Positions 33,084 to 42,144 of a stretch of 64,000 nt of DNA are shown here, in pieces. The notes below the pieces were generated by a model. That model was not told the DNA's origin and made no database searches. It saw only the letters and a list, made by a program, of their open reading frames with translations. A program made the position numbers and the translations under genes. The stretch is from Rattus norvegicus (Eukaryota; Chordata; Mammalia; Rodentia; Muridae). The first letter of the stretch is position 1, and every line of letters starts with the position of its first letter. The stretch lies in NCBI RefSeq assembly GCF_036323735.1, contig NC_086026.1:57382539-57446538 (forward strand), given 5' to 3'.

Positions 33084-33207
33084 AGTTTTGTTGTGTATCT
33101 CAGACTGGTCTTGGTCTCTCTATGTACTTCAGGCAGGCCTCAAACTCATAGCAATCCTTCTGCCTCCAAAGTGCAGGATTTACAAGGGTGAGCCACTACA
33201 TCCAGAT
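33084..33207 (-). repeat. B1 SINE, minus orientation
   Basis: 'GTGTATCTCAGACTGGTCTTGG', 'CAGGCAGGCCTCAAACTCATAG', 'CAATCCTTCTGCCTCC' and 'GGGTGAGCCACTACATCCAG' are the diverged reverse complement of B1. Confidence 0.8.
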
Positions 33208-33350
33208 GTTTTCTAGGCTGAGTCCCTGGGGGCAGAGCTTGAGTGTCATTGCCCATGACAGAGCTTGCATGGGAAGAAAAGCACATGAATGTCTGGATTG
33301 AAGACTGGCTCCTGTCTGGTCAGAAAAATTAGAATTTCAGGGAAAATGCC

Positions 33351-33452
33351 GGAGAGACAAATAGAGAAGAGGAGACAGGGAGAAATGAGGAGGAACAAGA
33401 GAAAGAGGAGGAGGAGGAGGAGGAAGAAGAAGAGGGGGAGAAGAAGGAGAAT
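33351..33452. repeat. Polypurine tract, (GGA)n/(GAA)n-rich
   Basis: About 100 bases almost entirely G and A, with a run of GGA then GAA triplets (33405-33445). The Arg/Lys-rich frame at 33289-33753 and its Leu/Phe-rich reverse shadow are artefacts of this tract. Confidence 0.9.
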
Positions 33453-35054
33453 GTGTCTGTTTCTAGATCCCAGTGATGCCCGCCATAGCCATCCTGGGCT
33501 GGAGACTGGCAGTGGGTATAAAAAGAACTCTGGAACCCAGGGCAGAGCTTCAGGTGACTTCACTTCCGTTTGCACCAGAAAACTCGCACTGTTCTTGCAG
33601 TTTTGCTGCTTAGAGGGAGCTAGGGTTATCTTTGCATGTGAATATGTATGTACGCATGCGTGTGAGTATAATTACCCATCACTGATTAATCTTCAGACTG
33701 AGTCAAGCATTCGCTGCAAATCCTTGAAACAAACAAGTCTATTTATATTTTAATTTTTTTTGGATTTCAGGTTGATTTGTCTTTCTTCTGCATATTTATG
33801 AAGTCGTTGATCCCATGGTAACCTTTCCCTTACCTCTTGTGGATCAGAAGAAAGAGAGAGGGAGACAGACAAACTGGCTCTGTCCCTTACCTTCCCCAGA
33901 TGCCACAGCACTCCCTGTAGTTCTAGAGGACAGTGAGGACAGCTCGAGAACAGAGGCAGCTTTTTTCAATTAAGGTGTAATTAATTAATTGGACCCCCTG
34001 CCCATGGCTGTCATTCTTCTTTAAGGTGACCTCCACTCTTGCTGAGATCTGACTTTGGTCCTGGATTCCTTTCGCCTCCTCGTTATCACCCCCTTCAATC
34101 TTACTCTGTCTTTATTAAACCCCTATTTCTCCCAAAGGCCCTAATTTCTTCTTAAGTAGTTGAGACCTTTCTATTAAATTGATCAGCGCACTTGAGTTAC
34201 TGGGGAAACACTGCGGTCTTCTTTGCTTGAGTATGTAGTTCACAGATAGGAACAAAGCAAGTATGAGGTCAAGGGTAACATGGTGTGAGGTTGGCAAGAA
34301 GATTGATAGATAGTCTAGCCCCTATACTGCAACCCCAGTGTGCATCCATTAGCATGCTTCAAAATGGCGACATATTTAAGCAACTGGATCCAGTAGCTTC
34401 GGTCTGTGCCAGACACTGCTTAGTGAATGCTTTGATCAATAGGAGATAATTTTTCAACAAATAATCTCATCAGCTGATCTCTGTGCAGGAATATGCTTCT
34501 GAATCCATCAGTGTTTAACTTGGCCATGTGGCTGATTTATCTTGGCCTCAAGGTTTAAAAGGAGAATACTTTCTTGTTCCTTGCTGTGGCAAATGGGCTA
34601 TTTATAGTTGTGATGCTTACAGATGCCAGATATGCCCGTCACCAAAGAGCACATGATTTGGGAAGCTGCTCATCTAAGGAACATGAAGAGACACATCCTC
34701 TTGGGTATATCCTCATCCAGATGAGTATATCCTAGATCAACAGAGTTCTAGCTGACCATCAGACCTCTAAGCAAAAGGAAAAGAGAAAAAAAGAAAAAAG
34801 AATTCTTGTGGTTTTGTGGAAGTTCATTGGGCATACAGAGTTCAAGCTTGGGGCCTTGACATACCCAGGTTCACCAAAAATGCCTTCAAGGCGTGGAACC
34901 TGCTACCGAGGGGCAGATCTCGGGGGCCTAACTCCTGCACATCCACGGCATCCACACACCAGCTTCGATCCCTTAGATTACTGTATAATGATTGTTGTAA
35001 TGACAGTGTACTGTTTGAGTAAGTCTGTGTGCTTCTCAAGGAACTTGGACACGC
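33453..35054. other. Repeat-poor block, about 1.6 kb
   Basis: No transposon recognised. Over 34380-34650 the sequence is of mixed composition, repeat-free and rich in short AT-core motifs such as 'CTATTTATAG', a look typical of conserved non-coding DNA, but conservation cannot be judged from one sequence. Confidence 0.35.
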
Positions 35055-35140
35055 TTTGCTTACCTAACACATCAAGACTATAAAGTGCTATCTCCAAGCC
35101 CATTTTGCAGGTGAGAAGACCAGATCTGAGGTAAACAACG
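35055..35140 (+). repeat. Possible MIR fragment
   Basis: 'AGCCCATTTTGCAGGTGAGAAGACC' in parts matches the MIR phrase 'CCCATTTTACAGATGAGGAAACTGA'. Only this part is recognisable. Confidence 0.4.
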
Positions 35141-35566
35141 GGCACCAGCCACTGACGGAAGCTCTTAAATCTGATTGAATCCTACATCACAATAAGTTGT
35201 CAGGAGACAAGTAGGCCTCTGCCTTGCTCCTTGGTCCCATTCCCCCATCCCTGTGTTCATGGGGCGGGCACACAATTCCTCTGTTCTGTCAGTATTCGCT
35301 CCTAAGTGAAGGAGGTGGGAGTGCAGCATTATCTTGCATGCCTCCTGCCCTGCCCCGACACCTGTACCCCCAGCAGGTGAATGTCTTCACTAATGTGCAG
35401 ATGGGAAGCTCTGTTCAGGAATGTTGGTTTCACTCAAGGATCTTTTTCTCTTATTCTTTGAAGATTTCATACCCATTCAAAATGGTTCTTGATCATAGCT
35501 ACCCTCACCTTCTGTCCATCTCTCAACTCCCCACTGCACCTCCTAGTCAACTACTCTTTTTCTCTA
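35141..35566. other. Unique non-coding sequence
   Basis: Nothing recognised. The 144-codon frame 35224-35658 runs into the TCTG array and has no known motif. Confidence 0.4.

Positions 35567-35613
<47 letters not shown>
35567..35613. repeat. (TCTG)n microsatellite
   Basis: About 11 perfect TCTG units followed by GT-rich sequence to 35650. Confidence 0.97.
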
Positions 35614-35650
35614 GTGTATGTGTATGCATGTGCATGTATATGTGTCTGTA

Positions 35651-36397
35651 AAACCTAATGGGTCCAATTAATCTGCTTCCATATACTCTGTATGTATGAG
35701 AGTATGGGAATAAGGTCATGGGAAAACTGCCTTTCCCTGAAAGGTGATTCTGTTCTCTTCACCCCCGGTAGCCATCAACCACCCGTAGCTTCCTCAGCTA
35801 TGGAGTGACTTCTTGTGAACCTTCCGTGAATACTGACTGACATGGTATTGTGCAGGCAGCCAGAGATGCAGAAAAGTCCTGGAGGCAACATCCCTGTCAT
35901 ATGCAGAAGCCCCTGGTTGTCAGCAGCCTCACCTGTCCTGTGGCTCTACCTTCCCTCTGCCCCCTCTTCTGAGATGTTTCCTGAGTCTCTACTCAAGGAT
36001 CCTAGCCCACACTCACCGTAGAAGATGGCAGCAGATGTTAGCAGGCTCTCCCTGGGACAGACCACCTGCTGCAGCTTTACGCTTGGAGTGCCACGGCTAC
36101 TTAAAACAGAGAGTGGTGGAGAAGCAGTTACAGACAGCAAAACTTTTTCATGCAAACAGACAGTAGGCAGAGTTTAGCTTCTGGCTACTGGATGCCCACC
36201 CCTGGTTTATAGACGAATGGAGAAGAGACAGGGACACAAACTAATAGCACAAAGCCTATATCCACTTTGAAGTCACATCCTTCAGTGAAGCTGCGAGGAA
36301 GCTTTCCCTTCTTCCTGCCCTTCTCCACACCCACCTCTCCGCTGAGTCTTTCTTCTTTATGTTCTTTCCTTTTAAGTCTCACTTCCTTTATAAGAAA
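35651..36397. other. Unique non-coding sequence
   Basis: No transposon or exon recognised. Confidence 0.4.
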
Positions 36398-36398
36398 C

Positions 36399-36412
36399 AG
36401 ATTTATTATTTT

Positions 36413-36453
<41 letters not shown>

Positions 36454-36613
36454 ATCACATGGGTGTGAGTGCCCAGAGAAGCCAAGAGAGAGCACTGGAC
36501 TTAGACTTGGAGTTATAGGCAGTTGTAAACTTCCCGATAGGGAGTTGGGTACCTGGATCTGAGCTAGGGTCCTCTGGAAGAGCTCTTGACCATGGGGTCA
36601 TCTCTCCAGCCCT
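36399..36613 (-). repeat. B2/B3-family SINE, minus orientation, with (GT)n in its tail
   Basis: 'AGATTTATTATTTTTACTAG' (reversed tail), a GT run (36419-36451), 'GCACTGGACTTAGACTTGGAG', 'TTATAGGCAGTTGTAAAC', 'GGGTCCTCTGGAAGAGC' in diverged form and 'TCATCTCTCCAGCCC' run through to the reversed head. Confidence 0.8.
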
Positions 36614-36684
36614 TACATCCTAAACAAACTAACGAACAAACAAAAAACCCTATTGTTCCTCTCTTGCTCTCTTTACAGTCTACC

Positions 36685-36745
36685 CAACAAGTATCAACAC
36701 TTACTGAGCATCTACTTTGTGCCAGGTAGCAGGCCTATGAAGGCT
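36685..36745 (+). repeat. MIR fragment
   Basis: 'AACACTTACTGAGCATCTAC' and 'TTTGTGCCAGGTAGCAGGCC' match the start of the MIR core. Confidence 0.5.
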
Positions 36746-36954
36746 GGAAATCTCTGCCTCTACCCTAAGTTCTACTGGTCCCCTTCCCCTTACAAGCTCC
36801 AGGTGCCCTGGAAAGGGTCAGGGAGGACAGTTTGATCCTGTGGACTGAGGGGGTTACTGAGCATGCTGAGCCCCTCAGCAGGAGGCAGAAAGGTACCAGG
36901 GCTCCTGCACCAGGGTCTCCATTTCAGCACGCCTTTCATCTGGAGTAAGACTCT

Positions 36955-37260
36955 TTAATTTGTAAACATTAATAACCATTATTATTATTAAAAAGGAAAG
37001 AAAGTGAGTAGCCCTGTAACTAATTACTTTAAGTGTTCTCAACAAGGCACAGTTCAGCTCCTTTATAAAACCTCCTGCTGAGAAGACCAGATTGTCATTA
37101 TGATCGGCTCCTTCCTTAGACCTATTAATTTTACCCAGAATAACAGCAGAGCAGATGCAAGAAGAAGGCTAGCCTGATTAACATAATTCTTTTCAAAGAC
37201 CATTTCCTCCCTAAGGGCCACCGTAGCGAGTCTTCTATCTTGTCTCAGATCTAATTACAT
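36955..37260. promoter_or_regulatory. Candidate conserved non-coding/enhancer-like block
   Basis: About 300 bases free of recognisable repeats with several homeodomain-type TAATTA/ATTAAT cores (near 37020, 37125 and 37252), 'CCTGATTAACATAATTC' and a short ATT-triplet run at 36976-36986. This composition resembles developmental enhancers. It is inference only: no conservation or binding data are available. Confidence 0.2.
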
Positions 37261-37404
37261 TCAGGAGGATTCAGACACTGACGGGCTTCTCCGCAGATGT
37301 CACTTCTCAGATTTGAAGCACACTTCAGGATATGAAACCTTATCAGAAAATCAATTGAAATTAACAATTCCCCTCTCTCTCCATCGCTTTCCTCAGCCAA
37401 CTCT

Positions 37405-37407
<3 letters not shown>

Positions 37408-37482
<75 letters not shown>
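37408..37482. repeat. (CT)n microsatellite
   Basis: About 37 CT units, essentially perfect. The 180-codon minus-strand frame at 37251-37793 is a poly-Glu/Arg artefact across this tract. Confidence 0.97.
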
Positions 37483-37487
<5 letters not shown>

Positions 37488-37629
37488 TTCGGCCAGATTA
37501 AAAGTTGTTTCCAAACACCAACCTTTCTCAGGCGAAGAGACATTTCCTAGAATTCTATAAACCTGAAACCTCAAGTCTGTACCTAGCTTTTGAAGTGCTT
37601 GACTGAGTCCCCCTGCCTCAGCATAATGA

Positions 37630-37671
37630 GGGTGTGTGTGTGTGTGGGTGTGTGTGTCTGTGTGTGTGTGG
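37630..37671. repeat. Imperfect (GT)n
   Basis: GT units with GGGT and TCTG variants. Confidence 0.9.
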
Positions 37672-37919
37672 GTCCCCAACAACAGTTCCTGAAGGGCTCT
37701 ATAAGGTACAAAAATAAGATAGAAACAGGAGAAACCAGAGTGGGGCTTCCTGCTGCACATAGAAAGGATGCTCACCGAAAAGGCCCCTCTCAAGTATCTG
37801 GTCTCTGATTGAAACCAGAGCTGATTTGGATCCCCGTGTCTGATCTTTGATGGGCAAGAGCCGTGGGCTTACAATGGAGTCTCTTGCTGCTTTTAATGAA
37901 GTATTTGACATTTCTCCTG

Positions 37920-38800
37920 CTGCTTTCAGCGGAGCGGTGGGATTGTTGGATAGCTGCTCCTAGGGGAGCAGCGAATGAATGCAGGTGGGGTTTTGGTACC
38001 CACTCCTACGTCAATACACAGCAGAACTAGGGCTCCGGCTATACCAGCATCCCTGTTCTTCCCGCGGTCATGTTCTGGGCCCCAGTGCTGTTTGCTAGAA
38101 AGGTGTTAGAATGGAGAAATTTCGGCTTGAACACCAATTACCTGAAAACCAATCCCCGTGCCCATGCTGCCCCGCTCAGGCATGCAGGGAGAGTGTCAGC
38201 TCTCAAGTGGCCTGACCAGGAGGGAGCAAAGCCATGGGCAGGAGAATTCGAGGACATGGCTGTAGGCAGAAAGCATGCTCTGGCTATCTGTTTTACATAT
38301 CCTGGGAGGACAATGGAAGAGTCAGAAAGCCGCAGCTTGCGCGTCTGCATTAGGCACTGGCTTTTTTTGTGTGTGGGTTGCAGATGCTATTCGGTGCCTC
38401 GCTGACACAGAGCACAAGGCAGCCTCCACTCCCCGAAGCGCCATTGCGACAGCTGTCCTCGGCTTGCTCGGGCCCAGCTTTGTGTCTCTGTGGCAGTGTT
38501 CCTCGGGGTGGCCAGCTGGGTGTTCTCCCCAGACAGCCCGGCGGGGTTGGCACAGGCCCTCCCGAGAACCTGCCAAAGAGAAGATCGCCGGAGCAGAGTT
38601 GGTACCCGGCAGTTCCCTGCAGGAACTCTGAGAAGTCTCTGTCTGCACACCGCAGAGGCTGCAGCTGGACGGAGAAACTCCAGAAAGGGAAGAAGAGGCG
38701 GAGGGGGTGGGGAGTTGCGGAACTCGGGACGTGTTTGTCATTTTCCGATCTGCGTGGTACATCTTGCTTACTACCCCGTCGAGAGACTGGATGAATTTGA
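37920..38800. promoter_or_regulatory. Orphan CpG-rich block, candidate promoter/first exon
   Basis: The core (38380-38780) holds about two dozen CpG in 400 bases at close to 58% GC by hand count, an observed/expected ratio near 0.7 where rodent bulk DNA is usually near 0.2. It is free of recognisable transposons, and long overlapping frames occur on both strands (38322-38840 minus, 38369-38794 plus), as expected from few AT-rich stops. An 8-bp-stem hairpin lies at 37953-37972. Orientation and transcript are unknown; it may serve a lncRNA or an upstream exon of a distant gene. Confidence 0.35.
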
Positions 38801-39261
38801 CTTTTAAATGCCTGCCTATATATCTATATGGCCTTCCCATGGCCTGGCTCTGAGAACGGCACCGGTGTGTACAAAATGAACAAGAGAGTGAGCCTAGTGG
38901 CTCCTCAGAGGCACCTCTGTCTCCGGCTTTACACGCAGGGATTTCTGAGAAGGTTCAGACTTACTCAGCAGAGAAGACAATAAAGCAAGAGGGAACCCAC
39001 CTCCGTTCTCGCCCAGAATTTGCTGAGTGAAATATCATCATTACAGTTGGTTCTTGTGGGAGAGAGAGGAGACTCATTATGGGGGAAGGCAGGTCCGGGC
39101 TGTGTCTGGGGCTCTTGAGCAGGGGGAGGTCTCCAGACCATCTGCACTGTCACAAAGCCTGGAGGCAAACAAATGCATGATGGTTGGTACCGCTGCAGCC
39201 TGACTGAGACATTAGGTTTCTCCTGCTATGCTCACCATGCAAGCCGGCCGCCTCTGAGTGC
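38801..39261. other. Unique non-coding sequence
   Basis: No feature recognised. Confidence 0.4.
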
Positions 39262-39545
39262 TGTGGTTTGCATGAGGGGTACCCCCTCAGGCCCATGTGT
39301 GAAAAACCCATATACCTTTGGGTGGCACTGCTGGGAAATGGGGTTGTTAGGTGACTGGGGTTTAGGAGGCAAACCCGTGTGGCCACTTGAATTCTCCCAG
39401 GTGTTACAAAAGGCAGAGTCCCATGTATTCTTTTCCCCTCTGTATTCGAGGTCACAGTATGCTTCTTATGCATGCTTCCAACCACGGCAGGCTGCCGCAC
39501 TAGCTTCCTGCCACCGGAATAAATACTCATCCCCATCAACTCAGA
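39262..39545 (+). repeat. Possible old MaLR LTR, plus orientation
   Basis: It begins TGTGGTTTGCATGAGG, has 'CCCCCTCAGGCCCATGTGTG' and 'GGGTGGCACTGCTGGG' like MaLR LTRs, and ends near 'GGAATAAATACTC' (possible AATAAA signal). Divergence is high and no target duplication is evident. The 180-codon frame 39173-39715 overlaps it and is not credible as a gene. Confidence 0.4.
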
Positions 39546-40404
39546 AGGGCTTGTCTGGGCTCATGGGTTCAGGGCACAGTCACTGGCTCTGGACTGAGGC
39601 TGGGAGTTTTGACGTGGGATATGGGGAAAAGGACAGTGAGGCTTACTTACATCCTGATGGAGAGGAGGAGAGGTTGGAGAAGAGAAGGAGGAAGGAGAAG
39701 AGAGGGAAATGGTAAAGAAAGAGGAGGAAGGGTGAGATGGAGGTGGAGGGAGACCAACTAAAGTCTCTGAGTACCTTTAAAAGACACACTCTCCAATAGC
39801 CTACTTCCACCAAGTGGACTCATCCTCCTAAAGTTCCCAGCAACCACCCACCCCCAAGTACTGCCTCTAGCTGGGGTCCAGTCTTGGACACATTAACGGT
39901 TAGAGTATTCTAGATCCAAACTATACTACTTCCTGCCTGCAGCTCTCAGAGGCCAAATGTTGGGGATGCTCGCTTGATCTTAGGTGTCCATCCTCTGGTA
40001 GTATGAGCCAATGAGGGCTCTTTTTACTCCATTAGTGTTCTATGACAGGCATTTCCCTACAGTGGCAGCAGCTGACTAACACGCCGAGTTTAGTAAGGAA
40101 AAGAGAGCTTTGTCTACCACAGTTTGAGTGGGAAAGATGTCGGTGGTCACGACATCCTCACAGAAAGTCTGATCTATAATTATTGAGCCTCCTCATCACA
40201 AAAACACTTTCATTTACTCAACCTTTATCTAGCATTGACTGTGCAAGGCGATGTGACAGACAGGAGGGAAAGCTGCAGGCAAATACATCCGAAATGGCTC
40301 ACAGGGTAGGAGACACAGAAACACACAAACAATACACACAAGACAAAAGCAGGAAGCTTAATATGGTAGTCATCAGTTTCTACTTCTGAAAAGATATATT
40401 TTTA
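39546..40404. other. Unique non-coding sequence with a purine-rich patch
   Basis: 39655-39755 is G/A-rich. Nothing else is recognised. Confidence 0.4.
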
Positions 40405-40475
40405 GCAGTTCTAGGGATGAAAGCCAGGCCTCACGTAAGCTAGGAAAGTGCTCGACCACTGAGTGATAGCCCATA
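40405..40475 (-). repeat. ID/B4-like tRNA-Ala-derived fragment, minus orientation
   Basis: 'CTAGGGATGAAAGCCAGGCC', 'AAGCTAGGAAAGTGCTCGACC' and 'CACTGAGTGATAGCCC' are the diverged reverse complement of the ID-type head shared by ID and B4 elements. Confidence 0.6.
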
Positions 40476-40551
40476 GTAAAAGAACCAGTACCTTATATAG
40501 TGTGCAGAAGCTTCATTCTATTACTGTTTTGAATTATTATTGTTGTGACTG

Positions 40552-40552
<1 letters not shown>

Positions 40553-40618
<66 letters not shown>
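40553..40618. repeat. (GT)n-(GA)n compound microsatellite
   Basis: About 21 GT units (to 40594) change directly to about 12 GA units. Confidence 0.95.
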
Positions 40619-40622
<4 letters not shown>

Positions 40623-40894
40623 CTTACTGTGTGATGTGACTGTGTGTATGTGTATATGTGATATGTCTGAATAAGTGTGATGTACCTGTATTATATGATA
40701 TGCGTGTGTGTATGTGATCTGCTTGTTTGTGTATATGGGGGGGCTGGGTATGTATGTGTAATGTGTTTGCTTATGCGATATACTTGTGCGTGTATGGGAT
40801 GTGCCTGTGTGTGAGTATGTGTGTGTGATGTACCTCTGTGCATGTGTGTGTGTATGTGTGAATGTCTGTATATGTGTGTTCGATATGTATGTGT
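40619..40894. repeat. Degenerate GT/ATGTG-rich minisatellite-like region
   Basis: Repeating variants of 'TGTGATGTACCTGTGTGTATGTG' units, each about 25-35 bases and irregular. It is the expanded tail of the reversed B3 that follows. The large Thr/His-rich frames on the minus strand are artefacts. Confidence 0.75.
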
Positions 40895-41003
40895 GTGTGT
40901 CCATGTGGGCACATGTGGGGATCAGAGGACAACTTGATGGGAGTTGGTTCTCTTCTTTTCCCTTTACAAGCACCTTTATGCACTGAGCCATCTAGCCAGC
41001 CCA
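40895..41003 (-). repeat. B3-type SINE 5' part, minus orientation
   Basis: 'GGGGATCAGAGGACAACTTG', 'GGGAGTTGGTTCTCTTC' and 'CTTTATGCACTGAGCCATC', ending 'TAGCCAGCCC', the reversed head. It faces a plus-strand B2/B3 45 bases away. Confidence 0.85.
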
Positions 41004-41047
41004 CCTTTATTGTTAAATAACATTTTTCTGTAAAAAGAAAATGTAAT

Positions 41048-41270
41048 GGGGCTGGAGAGGTGACTCAGCAGTTAGGAGTACCAACTGCTGAGGGCCTGGG
41101 TTCAAACCCCAGCTCCCACATGGCACATGGCAGCTCACAAGCACTTTAAACTCTGGTCCCAGGGAATCTGACACCCTCCTTTGGTCTCTAGGCACCCGAC
41201 ACACTGGTAGTACCCAGACATATATGCAAGAGAAACAACCATACACACAAAATAAATTTTAAAAATTTAA
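41048..41270 (+). repeat. B2/B3-family SINE, plus orientation, full length
   Basis: Head 'GGGGCTGGAGAGGTGACTCAG', 'GGGTTCAAACCCCAGCTCCC', 'GGGAATCTGACACCCTCC', then the tail 'ATACACACAAAATAAATTTT'. A- and B-box-like segments are still readable. Confidence 0.85.
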
Positions 41271-41410
41271 GATAAGACAAAACACATGCCTAACAGTGAA
41301 AATGTGAGGGAAGATTATCTTAATCTTACCATGCGAAACAACCTTTATTAATGGTCATAACTGGATATCTTAGATAAATCTCAAATATAAGAAATTATGC
41401 TTGAGCTCTA

Positions 41411-41655
41411 AATTCTATACATACACATACATACATGTGCACATGCACATGCACATATGCACACATATGCGCACACACATATACACACATGTGTCACACA
41501 TGTGCACATGCACACGCACATATGTACACACATATACACACATGTGCACATGCACATATGCACACACACATGCACACACACACATATACACACATATGCA
41601 CACGCACATATGCACACACACACACACATACACATAAGCACACACACAGGCACAC
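41411..41655. repeat. Long alternating purine-pyrimidine tract (CA/TG/CATATG)
   Basis: About 245 bases made almost only of ACAC, ATAC, GCAC, CATATG and CATGTG words. Short palindromes (CACATGTG, GCACATGTGC-like) recur, so both Z-DNA and cruciform forms are possible. Poly-His/Thr frames here are artefacts. Confidence 0.9.
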
Positions 41656-41999
41656 CATCATAGGAAACACACACACTAGCCTAGAGCAAACCAGCACTGT
41701 CTGCCATATATCTGGCACCTTTCTCCATGGCATCATCATTCATGTGAATGTTTAAGACAGAAAGTGGGGGGTCACCCTGAATGGCTCCCCCCTCCTCTGG
41801 TATACAATCATCTCAGTTCCTTTTATTCAATCTAGAAAAACACAGCTCCACTCACCGATGTCTGTCCTCTGAAACATGTAGTGAGGCTAACTCCTCACCA
41901 GATAGCAGTCAGTCATCACAATACCTGCCTTCATCCCTGCCCCATCCACCCCATATTCATATTATAGATTCTTTTTTTAAAAAAAAAAATGAAAAACCA
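41656..41999. other. Unique non-coding sequence
   Basis: Only an A/T-homopolymer junction (41972-41990) next to the B1 is notable. Confidence 0.4.
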
Positions 42000-42143
42000 C
42001 CAGGTGTGGCGGCCCCTGTCTGTAATCCCTATGCTCAGAGGCAGAGGCTAGAGATCATCACAAGCTCGAGACTAGCCTGATGTACGTGGTAAGATTTAGG
42101 CCAGCCAGAGCTACATAGCAAAATCTTGTCTCAACAACAACAG
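42000..42143 (+). repeat. B1 SINE, plus orientation
   Basis: 'CCAGGTGTGGCGGCCCCTG', 'TCTGTAATCCCTATGCTCAG', 'AGGCAGAGGCTAGAGATC', 'TCGAGACTAGCCTGATG' and 'GAGCTACATAGCAAAATCTTG' match B1 with moderate divergence; the tail is CAA-rich. Confidence 0.85.
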
Positions 42144-42144
42144 A

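Noticed and set aside
33289..33753. Arg/Lys-rich 154-codon frame
   Set aside because: Its basic region is the GGA/GAA polypurine tract; no nuclear-protein domain accompanies it.
37251..37793. 180-codon minus-strand frame
   Set aside because: Its centre is poly-Glu/Arg from the CT array and poly-His/Thr from the GT array; no domain is present.
38322..38840. 172- and 141-codon overlapping frames on opposite strands
   Set aside because: Long frames on both strands of the same GC-rich DNA are expected from reduced stop frequency; no known protein is seen. The DNA is kept as a CpG-rich regulatory candidate.
39173..39715. 180-codon plus-strand frame
   Set aside because: It crosses an LTR-like repeat and a purine-rich patch, and has no recognisable domain.
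40521..41004. His/Thr-rich frames up to 156 codons
   Set aside because: Direct products of the GT/ATGTG-rich tract and the reversed B3.
41401..41755. Overlapping His/Thr and Cys/Val-rich frames on both strands
   Set aside because: Artefacts of the alternating CA/TG tract.
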